A stretch of 5,803 bases of DNA from Deferribacteraceae bacterium UBA1873 (GCA_002338145.1 DDHP01000032.1:8635-14437); one strand, 5' to 3'. Counted from the stretch's first letter, positions 1-5,750 are shown. Program-made: numbers and translations. The notes: generated by a model from the letters alone, not told the origin.

Positions 1-60
1 CATTTAACAGGGCATGGGTGACAAAACTGTTGTTTGGCAAAAAGTATTTTTTTAAAAATA

Positions 61-67
61 AAGGAGG
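61..67 (+). promoter_or_regulatory. Shine-Dalgarno site of the TonB-dependent receptor gene
   Basis: AAGGAGG lies 4 nt before ATG 72-74. It decides the start: the frame is open further upstream, with a GTG at 18, but the upstream residues are Lys/Phe-rich and do not resemble a leader, whereas translation from ATG 72 begins directly with a signal peptide. Confidence 0.85.
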
Positions 68-71
68 ATAT

Positions 72-1970
72 ATGAGAATTATAATAGCCACTATTTTTAT
101 ATTGTTAGCCATAAATATTTATGCAGTTACATTGGAAGAAATTAATGTTTTCGGTGAAAAGTATACAAAAGAGGAGCTGAACAAAAATCCTTCAGTGGAA
201 ATTATCACCAGAGAAAAAATCGATAAGCTCTCGCCCTCTTCTACTCTTGACCTCTTGGGCTATGCATCAGGAATACAGATAACATCCTATAACAAAGCCA
301 ACTCCACTATTTCCATGGGGGGGTTTGTAGGCGATAAGGCAGGTTTTAACAATGTAATAATGATAAACGGCAGGCGGGTTAATCCCGTAGATCAAAGTAG
401 CTTTGATGTAAACTCCATCCCTGTTGAAATGATAGAACGGGTGGAGATTAGCTACGGAGCAAACTCCACTTTGTTTGGCGACAGTGCTACGGGTGGTGCA
501 ATAAATATTGTTACTCGTAAGCCCATTAAAAGCGGTGGGTTCATTAAAGCCGAAGCCGGATCCTATAATACCACAGACTTTTTTGCCCAGGGCAATTATG
601 CCGGCGAGCGGATATCACTCCTTTTAAATGCCGACAGGTACAGGACAGATGGTTACCGGGACAACGGACGATATAACAAAGACAGTGTTAACGGCGAGTT
701 TATCTATTACGGTGACAATTTCGATTTGGGGTTTAATGGACTTTACATAGACAAAGATTTTGGATTGCCTGGCGGTTTGACAAAAGATATTATTGAGGAA
801 TACGACAGGGAACATACTGAAAACCCTGATGATGGAAGCAGTGATTACGAATGGATGGCTGGTACAAATGCAAAATTTTATACAGAATTCGGAGATATCA
901 TTGTTGATGTTTCACGGTATGAAAGGAAAAGAAATACAGACTGGATTTTATCTAACTATAAACGAAAGGATGAGCTTGAAAGGACTTCGGTAGCTCCCTC
1001 CTATAGACTCAATGTCAAGCATGGTGATTACAGTAATACATTTACTGCCGGATATTTATACGAGGAAACGGATTTGAAGGTTATCACCGATAATTCTGAA
1101 CTTACACGTGAAAAAGAAAGTTTTTATTTTACTGATAAATCCGAGTGGAATAATATATCCGTTGAGGGTGGTTACAGGTATTCTGATATGGAAGATGATT
1201 ACAGCAGCGATGGTATATCTAAAGATTTCGATGCAGAGGCTTATTTTGTAAAGGCAGGTTACAGCCTAAACGGAAGCAATTTTGTATACCTTAAATATGA
1301 CAAAAGTTTTCGTTTCCCTGCGACAGATGAGATTAACGAGATGGGGGGATTGAATCCGGAAATTGATAAGCAGGTTAATAAAACATATGAAATCGGATTT
1401 AAGAGTAATCATGATATGTATCATCTTGACTTGATTGTTTACAAGCAGGAATCAGATGATGAGATTTTTACAAATCCAGACTATTATACGATGGGATATA
1501 CTGAGCCTGCAAATACCAATCTGGATACAGAAAAGAACGTTGCTATAGTAAGATTCGGTATTAACAGGAAAAATACCATTTTTGATGTGGCTTACACGTA
1601 TACAGATTCTGAAATTGACAGCGGAGCATGGAAAGGCAATAAAGCACCACTTGTTTCCGAACATACGGTCAAAGCCAATGTGGGGTATGAGTTTGATAAC
1701 GGTCTGGGTTTTTATTATTTCTACAAATATTTTAGTGGTTTTTACCAAGGTAATGACTATGAAAATGCCGCAGATAAAACAGGTGGCTATAGTGTGAGTG
1801 ATGTGAAATTAAGATATGTTTTTAAAAACTTTGAAGCATATCTGAAAGTAAATAATATCTTTGATAAAGAATACAGCAACTATGTTTTCTATAGCGAATG
1901 GGTGGGAACATCTTATTATTATCCGGCTGCGGAAAGGAACTACTTAGCAGGTGTCAAATTTAAATTTTAA
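72..1970 (+). CDS. TonB-dependent outer-membrane receptor, substrate unknown
   Basis: This is a 632-residue outer-membrane active transporter that binds a scarce ligand (ferric siderophore, haem, cobalamin or similar) and imports it with energy from TonB. Residues 1-18 form a signal peptide (hydrophobic IIIATIFILLAINIYA, cleavage after Ala18). A TonB-box-like segment, LEEINVF, follows at 21-27. The plug domain spans about 36-150, with SVEIITREKI, INGRRVNP at about 98-105, IERVEISYGA at 121-130 and the closing GGAINIVTRK at 141-150. The remainder is an alternating aromatic/polar beta-barrel with the receptor C-terminal motif (VNNIFDKEYSNY) and a terminal Phe, as outer-membrane insertion requires. 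The length is near that of BtuB-type receptors (about 600-650). The gene overlaps tonB by 20 nt, so the two are probably co-expressed. The promoter lies outside the window, and no recognisable riboswitch or Fur box is left in bases 1-71, so the ligand cannot be named. The family call is secure; the substrate is open. Confidence 0.95.
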   Translation: MRIIIATIFILLAINIYAVTLEEINVFGEKYTKEELNKNPSVEIITREKIDKLSPSSTLDLLGYASGIQITSYNKANSTISMGGFVGDKAGFNNVIMINGRRVNPVDQSSFDVNSIPVEMIERVEISYGANSTLFGDSATGGAINIVTRKPIKSGGFIKAEAGSYNTTDFFAQGNYAGERISLLLNADRYRTDGYRDNGRYNKDSVNGEFIYYGDNFDLGFNGLYIDKDFGLPGGLTKDIIEEYDREHTENPDDGSSDYEWMAGTNAKFYTEFGDIIVDVSRYERKRNTDWILSNYKRKDELERTSVAPSYRLNVKHGDYSNTFTAGYLYEETDLKVITDNSELTREKESFYFTDKSEWNNISVEGGYRYSDMEDDYSSDGISKDFDAEAYFVKAGYSLNGSNFVYLKYDKSFRFPATDEINEMGGLNPEIDKQVNKTYEIGFKSNHDMYHLDLIVYKQESDDEIFTNPDYYTMGYTEPANTNLDTEKNVAIVRFGINRKNTIFDVAYTYTDSEIDSGAWKGNKAPLVSEHTVKANVGYEFDNGLGFYYFYKYFSGFYQGNDYENAADKTGGYSVSDVKLRYVFKNFEAYLKVNNIFDKEYSNYVFYSEWVGTSYYYPAAERNYLAGVKFKF

Positions 1971-2724
1971 TAAAGGCGGAAGGGTTAACCCCCTTCTGCT
2001 TACTGTTTTATTTTTTGTCTCACTTTGTATTCATGTCGGTATTACCGGCATAATCCGTATTCCCGAAGCTGATGTTAAAAAAGGCATAACAATGTTAAAA
2101 GTAGAGATAGTACAATCTGTAAATAACAGCAGCAGTAAGAAAAATAACCAAATGAAAACAAAAAAATCTGTTTCAAAGCAGCCAGAGGTGAAAAAAGAAA
2201 AATTATCCAAAGATAAAACTGTTAAACCTCACAAAATATATATGAACAAGATTCCCGAGGTAAATACAATAAAAGAAGAAAAAGTAAAAAAAAGTAAAAA
2301 GCCGGAGAAAAAAGCAAAACGTCCCAAAATAACTTACAGCAAGCAGACGGATAATGACAGTGAGTTATTAAAAGAAGGTTTTTCTCAAAGAAAAATTTCA
2401 GCAAAAAGCAGTGGCGATAATAGTTTTCAGACTGTTTCAGAAAATACGTTTGATAAAGAAAATTACCTTGATAAAGTGCGGGAGATTATTAAGAAAAATA
2501 CTACCTACCCTGCTGTCGCAAAGAGACGGGGTATCCAGGGGACTGTTAAGGTTAGCTTTCGTATTCTGAGAAACGGTAGTATAGATAACGTAAAAGTTAC
2601 AGAGAAAAGTGAGTTCGGTATTCTAAATGACGCTGCATTGCAGGCAGTAAGAGCAAGCAGTCCGTTTGATAAGCCGGAAAAAATTATTGCAGTGGAAATA
2701 CCTGTAAGCTTTCGGCTAAAATGA
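1951..2724 (+). CDS. tonB: TonB energy-transducing protein with a lysine-rich linker
   Basis: TonB is an inner-membrane anchored periplasmic protein that passes proton-motive-force energy from ExbB/ExbD to outer-membrane receptors. The 257-residue product has one N-terminal membrane helix (about 14-36) containing S24-L-C-I-H28, the SxxxH motif known from E. coli TonB to be needed for coupling to ExbB/ExbD. Residues about 60-131 are a periplasm-spanning linker in which roughly one residue in three is Lys, rather than the Pro-rich linker of E. coli. The C-terminal domain (about 170-257) is typical: YLDKVREIIKKN, Y186-P187, RRGIQGTVKVSFRI, then a final strand ending PVSFRLK. The start is GTG 1951, inside the upstream receptor gene; no ATG, GTG or TTG follows in frame before the membrane helix. 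Its Shine-Dalgarno is weak (AAGGA at 1934-1938, 12 nt away), so coupling to receptor translation is likely. Together with the adjacent receptor this looks like a dedicated pair, but exbB and exbD must be elsewhere. Confidence 0.92.
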   Translation: MSNLNFNKGGRVNPLLLTVLFFVSLCIHVGITGIIRIPEADVKKGITMLKVEIVQSVNNSSSKKNNQMKTKKSVSKQPEVKKEKLSKDKTVKPHKIYMNKIPEVNTIKEEKVKKSKKPEKKAKRPKITYSKQTDNDSELLKEGFSQRKISAKSSGDNSFQTVSENTFDKENYLDKVREIIKKNTTYPAVAKRRGIQGTVKVSFRILRNGSIDNVKVTEKSEFGILNDAALQAVRASSPFDKPEKIIAVEIPVSFRLK

Positions 2725-3450
2725 TACAAAAAACGGGAGCCACCTGGTCATGTAAGATACAATAATGGTCATAAAATCTGTAAGCATCAGCAAGCCTATA
2801 AGTATAAGAAGTGCACCGGCGACTTTTTCCACAATAACCATTACATTCCCCGCTTTTTTTATGCCACCTATCACAAATCCCAGAGCAAGAGCTGAAATGA
2901 GAAACGGTATCCATAATCCCATGGAATATGTAAAAAGAAGAAACATACCTTTTGCAACAGTAGCTTCCTGGGATGCCAGTGCAAGGATTCCACCCAAAAT
3001 AGGCCCAATACATGGTGTCCAACCGAAAACAAAAGCTATTCCCAAAAGAAATGCCTCTATGTAAAAGGGGCCTTTGTTCCGCTTTTTATAATTCCACTTT
3101 TTATGACTCAAGAGCTTTTGTATTTTAAAAATGCCCATCATGTGAAGGCCTAATATTATGACCACAATTCCTGCTACTCTGCCAAGTATATCTTTGTATT
3201 CGTTCAAAAACTGCCCGATGCCGGTGGCGCTGGCTCCTAATATTACAAAAACCAGAGTAAAGCCCAGTCCGAAAAATAAAGCTCCGAGAAAAGCTTTCAG
3301 GCGCGGGGTTCTACTCTCTGCGTTGGTGAGGGATTCTATACTCTCCCCGGAGATAAATGAAATATAGCCAGGTAGAAGGGGGAGTACGCAAGGCGATAAG
3401 AAAGAAAGTATTCCGGCAAAAAAAGCACTGTAAAAAGATAAATTTTCCAT
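2716..3450 (-). CDS. ccdA: CcdA-type thiol-disulfide transporter (DsbD-like, cytochrome c biogenesis)
   Basis: CcdA is an inner-membrane protein that carries electrons from cytoplasmic thioredoxin to periplasmic thiol-disulfide proteins, which keep apocytochrome c cysteines reduced for haem attachment. The 244-residue product is close to the usual CcdA length. It shows about six hydrophobic helices (approximately 5-30, 51-73, 88-108, 130-158, 166-195, 202-226). The two redox cysteines sit in their family motifs: SPC21VLPLLPGY in helix 1 and TPC147IGP in helix 4. No thioredoxin domain is fused, unlike DsbD. I chose ATG 3450 because MENLSFYSAFFAGILSFLSP starts as CcdA proteins usually do; an in-frame TTG at 3459 would add three residues. 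Neither start has a good Shine-Dalgarno. The stop (TAG, 2718-2716) lies inside the end of convergent tonB. The gene is divergent from ccmE, which acts in the same pathway, and that supports a cytochrome c role over a general DsbD-like one. Confidence 0.93.
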   Translation of the reverse strand: MENLSFYSAFFAGILSFLSPCVLPLLPGYISFISGESIESLTNAESRTPRLKAFLGALFFGLGFTLVFVILGASATGIGQFLNEYKDILGRVAGIVVIILGLHMMGIFKIQKLLSHKKWNYKKRNKGPFYIEAFLLGIAFVFGWTPCIGPILGGILALASQEATVAKGMFLLFTYSMGLWIPFLISALALGFVIGGIKKAGNVMVIVEKVAGALLILIGLLMLTDFMTIIVSYMTRWLPFFVSF

Positions 3451-3486
3451 TGATTTCAAACTTTTTTATTGTATTTTTATCATAGT

Positions 3487-3515
3487 TATGTAATTCAATA
3501 TGCATTGAAAGTCAA
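3487..3515 (-). promoter_or_regulatory. Predicted ccdA promoter with an inverted repeat filling its spacer
   Basis: On the minus strand, TTGACT (3515-3510) matches the -35 consensus at five of six bases and is followed after 17 nt by TACATA (3492-3487), a weaker -10 with three matches. Transcription would start near 3480, leaving a leader of about 30 nt before ATG 3450. The spacer is almost exactly filled by the inverted repeat TTCAAT-N4-ATTGAA (3494-3509). The promoter is a prediction from consensus alone. Confidence 0.45.
3494..3509. repeat. Inverted repeat TTCAAT-N4-ATTGAA, possible operator
   Basis: Two perfect 6-bp arms are separated by ATGC (plus strand). The element sits midway between divergent ccdA and ccmE and lies between the predicted -35 and -10 of ccdA, a position where a bound protein would control transcription. 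It is not an FNR site (TTGAT-N4-ATCAA). The DNA is AT-rich, so chance is a real alternative. Confidence 0.4.
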
Positions 3516-3535
3516 TAAAAATACGAAAGGTTATA

Positions 3536-3557
3536 TATATTCATATTATTGAATATA
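3536..3557. repeat. Inverted repeat TATATTCA-N6-TGAATATA upstream of ccmE
   Basis: Two perfect 8-bp arms flank TATTAT and end 3 nt before the ccmE Shine-Dalgarno region. It shares the half-site ATTCA...TGAA with the repeat at 3494-3509, and the two centres are 45 bp apart. It could be an operator near the ccmE transcription start or a weak hairpin in its leader. I see no convincing -35/-10 pair for ccmE; TTGAAA (3506-3511) with TTATAT (3531-3536) has a long 19-nt spacer. Confidence 0.45.
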
Positions 3558-3562
3558 GTAAA

Positions 3563-3568
3563 GAGGTG
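3563..3568 (+). promoter_or_regulatory. Shine-Dalgarno site of ccmE
   Basis: GAGGTG lies 4 nt before ATG 3573-3575 and fixes that start over the in-frame TTG at 3549, which falls within the inverted repeat and would only add eight residues ahead of the Lys-rich membrane-anchor start. Confidence 0.75.
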
Positions 3569-3572
3569 TATT

Positions 3573-3980
3573 ATGAAAAAGAGTAAGTTTTTTATTGCAG
3601 GTCTTGTTGTTGTGGCGGCGGTGGGATATCTGATTGTTTCCGGTTTTAAATCCAACAGTGTATATTACCTCAAAGTGAATGAGCTGGTTAGCCAGAATGA
3701 GACACTTTCCAAAGGTCTGAGAGTCAGCGGTGATGTGGAGAATGGAAGTGTTGAAAAAGATGTTGTAAATCAACACCTTAAATTCGTTATGACCGATGAT
3801 ACTGGAGCTAAAATGAATGTCGTGTATAATGGAATAATTCCTGATGCCTTTAATGAAGATGTGCAGGTAATTGTTGAAGGTGAATATTCAAAAGATACCA
3901 ATACCTTTAATGCGCGTACGCTGCTTGCGAAATGTCCGTCTAAGTACGAAGCCGAAGTAGCTGAAGGTGAGAAATCCTAA
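3573..3980 (+). CDS. ccmE: CcmE haem chaperone, cysteine (CxxxY) variant
   Basis: CcmE is the periplasmic, membrane-anchored haem chaperone of System I cytochrome c maturation: it receives haem from CcmC with CcmAB and passes it to the CcmF ligation complex. The 135-residue product has a Lys-rich N-terminus and one membrane anchor (about 6-24), then the OB-fold beta-barrel (about 33-115) with family motifs LRVSGDVENGSV at 49-60, FVMTDDTG at 71-78, VVYNGIIPDAF at 83-93 and VIVEGEY at 99-105. In the classical protein the haem-binding His sits in an HxxxY motif just after the barrel. Here that site reads C121-P-S-K-Y125, so Cys replaces His and the Tyr is kept. This matches the CxxxY CcmE class described from Desulfovibrio and archaea. 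The C-terminal tail is short and acidic (10 residues after Tyr125). The gene is divergent from ccdA and ends before a strong terminator, so it appears monocistronic; the other ccm genes are not in the window. Confidence 0.95.
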   Translation: MKKSKFFIAGLVVVAAVGYLIVSGFKSNSVYYLKVNELVSQNETLSKGLRVSGDVENGSVEKDVVNQHLKFVMTDDTGAKMNVVYNGIIPDAFNEDVQVIVEGEYSKDTNTFNARTLLAKCPSKYEAEVAEGEKS

Positions 3981-4014
3981 ACAGAAAAGTTAATATGAAA
4001 ATTTAGTTATGTGT

Positions 4015-4041
4015 AAAAGCCGGCACTGCGCCGGCTTTTTT
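4015..4041. terminator. Rho-independent terminator between ccmE and the convergent phospholipase-like gene
   Basis: A perfect 10-bp stem, AAAAGCCGGC / GCCGGCTTTT, with loop ACTGC is followed by T's (T-run 4036-4041). For ccmE (plus strand) this is a canonical intrinsic terminator 34 nt after its stop. On the minus strand the A-run at 4015-4018 supplies a shorter four-U tail, so it may also end the facing gene, whose TAA stop (4042-4040) lies within the T-run. Confidence 0.92.
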
Positions 4042-4891
4042 AATCTGAATCGTTTATTATGTAATTTTTTCTGAAGGTTGATTTTTTGTCGAACAGTTTC
4101 AGCTGTTTTTTCCCCAAATCTTTCAAAAGTTCTTTTCTGTTTATTTTGGCGTTTTTCATGGCTTTGTTTCCCGAAGGATCAAATTTGGCAAACTGGGTAA
4201 ACCCCTTTTCCACAGAACTTTGGGCATAAGCCATCGCTTTTTCATGATACTGTGAGCATCTTTTCTGAAAATCCGGCGTATTTCTTGCTTTAATCATTTT
4301 GGCGAGCTCTGAAAGTTTGAAAAGATTCATATATTGGATACTTTTTTTCAACATCATCATCTCTCTGCTGAAATATTTTTTATCTATATTCATTGTTGTT
4401 AAAAAATGGCTGCCGTAATCGGCAGAATTATCCAGCAGGTAGTAAAGTGTATGTTTCTGTTTCTTATTGTTGTATGAGTCTTCTGCACTTTCAATCAAAA
4501 AATGTGCCAGAAACTTTTTCCTGCTGTATAACAAAAAATTTTGAGGTACCATATAGTTGTGGGCAATTATATCAGCGGAAAGGTGTGCTGCATAGCCATG
4601 ACAGAAAGCTTTTTCATCTTCCTGTTCGGCACTGTTAAACAGGTCTGACACTATTTTCCAGCTGTGTGTGTTCAGATTTTTTTTGAATTGGGAAAAATCC
4701 TTAAAAAGATTAAAAAAATCGGGGAAAATATTACCCAGCAAAAAATGTATAGGGTAACTTTTGATTAGATAAAAATTTGTGGTCTCCAGGATGTCCAGCC
4801 CTATTTTTATATGTGTATTAAAACCCCAACAGAAACCGGCTTTTGCAAAACACAGAAAGAAAAAAGCAAATATAACAACTCTCAACATCAT
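4040..4891 (-). CDS. Exported zinc-dependent phospholipase C family protein
   Basis: This 283-residue protein appears to be exported and has the pattern of the zinc-dependent phospholipase C / P1 nuclease fold, which hydrolyses phosphodiester or phosphate-ester bonds with a tri-zinc site. Residues 1-21 are a signal peptide rich in Phe. Cleavage after Cys21 would leave Trp22 as the mature N-terminus, as in clostridial alpha-toxin and B. cereus PLC, where the N-terminal Trp binds zinc. The remaining ligands can be assigned in order: H27 (WGFNTH), D58 (GNIFPD), H76 (NTHSW), H103/D107/H111 (HLSADIIAH), and H130/E134 (HxxxE). About 130 C-terminal residues are Lys-rich and hold no motif I recognise; they do not resemble the C2-like domain of alpha-toxin. 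ATG 4891 is annotated, but ATG 4888 has better spacing from AAAGG. Environmental homologues are usually uncharacterised, so substrate and role (lipid turnover, phosphate scavenging) are unknown. The family call rests on the ligand pattern read by eye. Confidence 0.82.
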   Translation of the reverse strand: MMLRVVIFAFFFLCFAKAGFCWGFNTHIKIGLDILETTNFYLIKSYPIHFLLGNIFPDFFNLFKDFSQFKKNLNTHSWKIVSDLFNSAEQEDEKAFCHGYAAHLSADIIAHNYMVPQNFLLYSRKKFLAHFLIESAEDSYNNKKQKHTLYYLLDNSADYGSHFLTTMNIDKKYFSREMMMLKKSIQYMNLFKLSELAKMIKARNTPDFQKRCSQYHEKAMAYAQSSVEKGFTQFAKFDPSGNKAMKNAKINRKELLKDLGKKQLKLFDKKSTFRKNYIINDSD

Positions 4892-4894
4892 TCA

Positions 4895-4899
4895 CCTTT
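4895..4899 (-). promoter_or_regulatory. Shine-Dalgarno site of the phospholipase-like gene
   Basis: On the minus strand the upstream sequence is AAAGGTGA followed by ATGATG. AAAGG is 3 nt from the first ATG (4891-4889) and 6 nt from the second (4888-4886), so the second Met is at least as likely to be the real start. The difference is one residue. Confidence 0.6.
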
Positions 4900-4913
4900 A
4901 CAACGGAATGTTT

Positions 4914-4941
4914 ATTATCATTTATTGACAAATTTAGTCAA
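4914..4941 (-). promoter_or_regulatory. Predicted promoter of the phospholipase-like gene
   Basis: On the minus strand TTGACT (4941-4936, five of six consensus bases) is followed after 16 nt by GATAAT (4919-4914, five of six). Transcription would begin about 15-20 nt upstream of the start codon, giving a short leader that just holds the ribosome site. The -35 is one arm of the imperfect palindrome TTGAC-N7-GTCAA (4925-4941). Confidence 0.6.
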
Positions 4942-5060
4942 ATAAAATTTTTTTTAAAGTAGTATCTCAAAAATCTTTTATTTAATCGTTAACAAAATTA
5001 TGAAAGATGCCAGTTTTTCTTTTCAGACTGGATACATACTTTTTGTAGTACATCCTCTTG

Positions 5061-5089
5061 TTGACAATTAATGCAGAACTGTCTAAATA
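5061..5089 (+). promoter_or_regulatory. Predicted rpe promoter
   Basis: A perfect -35 TTGACA (5061-5066) is followed after 17 nt by TAAATA (5084-5089), a weak -10 with three matches. Transcription would start about 15 nt before ATG 5112, so the leader would contain little beyond the Shine-Dalgarno. The -35 is convincing; the -10 assignment is uncertain. Confidence 0.5.
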
Positions 5090-5100
5090 TTGATAATGTC

Positions 5101-5107
5101 GGAGGTG
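5101..5107 (+). promoter_or_regulatory. Shine-Dalgarno site of rpe
   Basis: GGAGGTG lies 4 nt before ATG 5112-5114. It is a near-perfect complement of the 16S rRNA 3' end and predicts strong initiation, as expected for a central carbon gene. Confidence 0.85.
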
Positions 5108-5111
5108 AAAG

Positions 5112-5750
5112 ATGCTTGTTGCCCCATCACTGTTGAGTTCTGATTTCGCCAATCTGAGAAATGAGATAATGGCAATAGATAAAGCCGGTGCGGACTGGAT
5201 TCATTTCGATGTAATGGACGGTCATTTTGTGCCTAATATTACTATTGGCCCAATGATTGTTGAATCTGTGAGAAAATATTCCGATAAACCTTTTGATGTA
5301 CATCTTATGATTGAAAATCCTGAAAATTATGTTGAAGCATTTGCTAAGGCCGGTTCCGATTATATTACAGTGCACCAGGAGGCATCTGTACATTTGCACA
5401 GACTTGTTTCATTAATAAAGAAATTTGGCTGTAAAGCAGGTATTTCCGTTAATCCGGCGACACCGACGGGATGTCTTGAAGAAATTTTGCCGTATGTTGA
5501 TATGGTGTTGGTAATGAGCGTAAATCCCGGATTTGGAGGTCAGAAATTTATAGAATCATCTGTAGTAAAGGTGAAAAAAGTAAGAGAAATGGCTTCTGAC
5601 TGTCATCCTGAGCTGAAAATTCAGGTGGACGGGGGTGTCAGCAATAAGAATATTGCACAACTGAAGGAGGCAGGTTGTGATATTGTCGTTGCCGGGAGTT
5701 ATATTTTCGGCTCTGACAACTATAAAGCGGCCATAGACTCATTGAAGTGA
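5112..5750 (+). CDS. rpe: Ribulose-phosphate 3-epimerase
   Basis: This cytoplasmic enzyme interconverts D-ribulose 5-phosphate and D-xylulose 5-phosphate in the pentose phosphate pathway (and the Calvin cycle where present). The 212-residue product is a complete single TIM-barrel, slightly shorter than the usual 215-225. Family motifs appear in order: [12 protein letters not shown] at 4-15, [12 protein letters not shown] at 31-42, DVHLMIENP at 62-70, GISVNPATP at 110-118, [13 protein letters not shown] at 134-146, VDGGVSNKN at 172-180 and the phosphate-binding [10 protein letters not shown] at 192-201. The metal ligands His31, Asp33, His64 and Asp173 are all present; Asp33 and Asp173 are the catalytic acid/base pair of the family. 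Ser9 is the conserved substrate-contacting serine. The start is fixed by a strong Shine-Dalgarno. It appears to have its own promoter, divergent from the phospholipase-like gene; any operon partner downstream lies outside the window. No terminator is visible in the last 53 bases. Confidence 0.97.
   Translation: MLVAPSLLSSDFANLRNEIMAIDKAGADWIHFDVMDGHFVPNITIGPMIVESVRKYSDKPFDVHLMIENPENYVEAFAKAGSDYITVHQEASVHLHRLVSLIKKFGCKAGISVNPATPTGCLEEILPYVDMVLVMSVNPGFGGQKFIESSVVKVKKVREMASDCHPELKIQVDGGVSNKNIAQLKEAGCDIVVAGSYIFGSDNYKAAIDSLK

Larger units (their letters stand above)
4892..5111. other. Intergenic region between divergent phospholipase-like gene and rpe
   Basis: These 220 bp hold no open frame that I would call a gene. 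The left end carries the minus-strand promoter and ribosome site of the phospholipase-like gene; the right end carries the rpe promoter and ribosome site. Between them (about 4942-5060) is AT-rich DNA with a T-run at 4948-4955, an inverted repeat CCAGT-N12-ACTGG (5010-5031) and a broken one, GGAT...ATCC (5030-5054), flanking TTTTT. No riboswitch or tRNA is recognisable. Confidence 0.6.

Noticed and set aside
1..21. Possible 3' end of an upstream gene (frame 1 ends with TGA at 19-21)
   Set aside because: Six codons are too few to support a gene call.
1..71. Possible remnant of a riboswitch or Fur box upstream of the receptor, which would reveal its ligand
   Set aside because: Only 71 bases are present. 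No cobalamin riboswitch 3' consensus or Fur-like palindrome is recognisable. AACAG/CTGTT (6-31) and TATTTTT/AAAAATA (45-60) are short, AT-rich or long-looped pairings that are likely chance.
18..71. N-terminal extension of the receptor from GTG 18
   Set aside because: There is no ribosome site before it, and it would put 18 non-leader residues ahead of a good signal peptide. AAGGAGG before ATG 72 explains the start better.
1452..1748. Minus-strand open frame of 98 codons inside the receptor gene
   Set aside because: It lies wholly antisense to a strongly supported coding region and has no ribosome site or recognisable protein features; it is a shadow of the receptor frame. The same applies to the other internal open frames in the window.
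2684..3022. Cys-rich minus-strand frame of 112 codons overlapping ccdA
   Set aside because: It is an alternative frame of ccdA. The ccdA frame has both redox cysteine motifs and six membrane helices.
3494..3509. FNR/CRP-type site between ccdA and ccmE
   Set aside because: The arms read TTCAAT/ATTGAA rather than TTGAT/ATCAA, so the orientation of the half-sites does not fit FNR. It is kept only as an unassigned inverted repeat.
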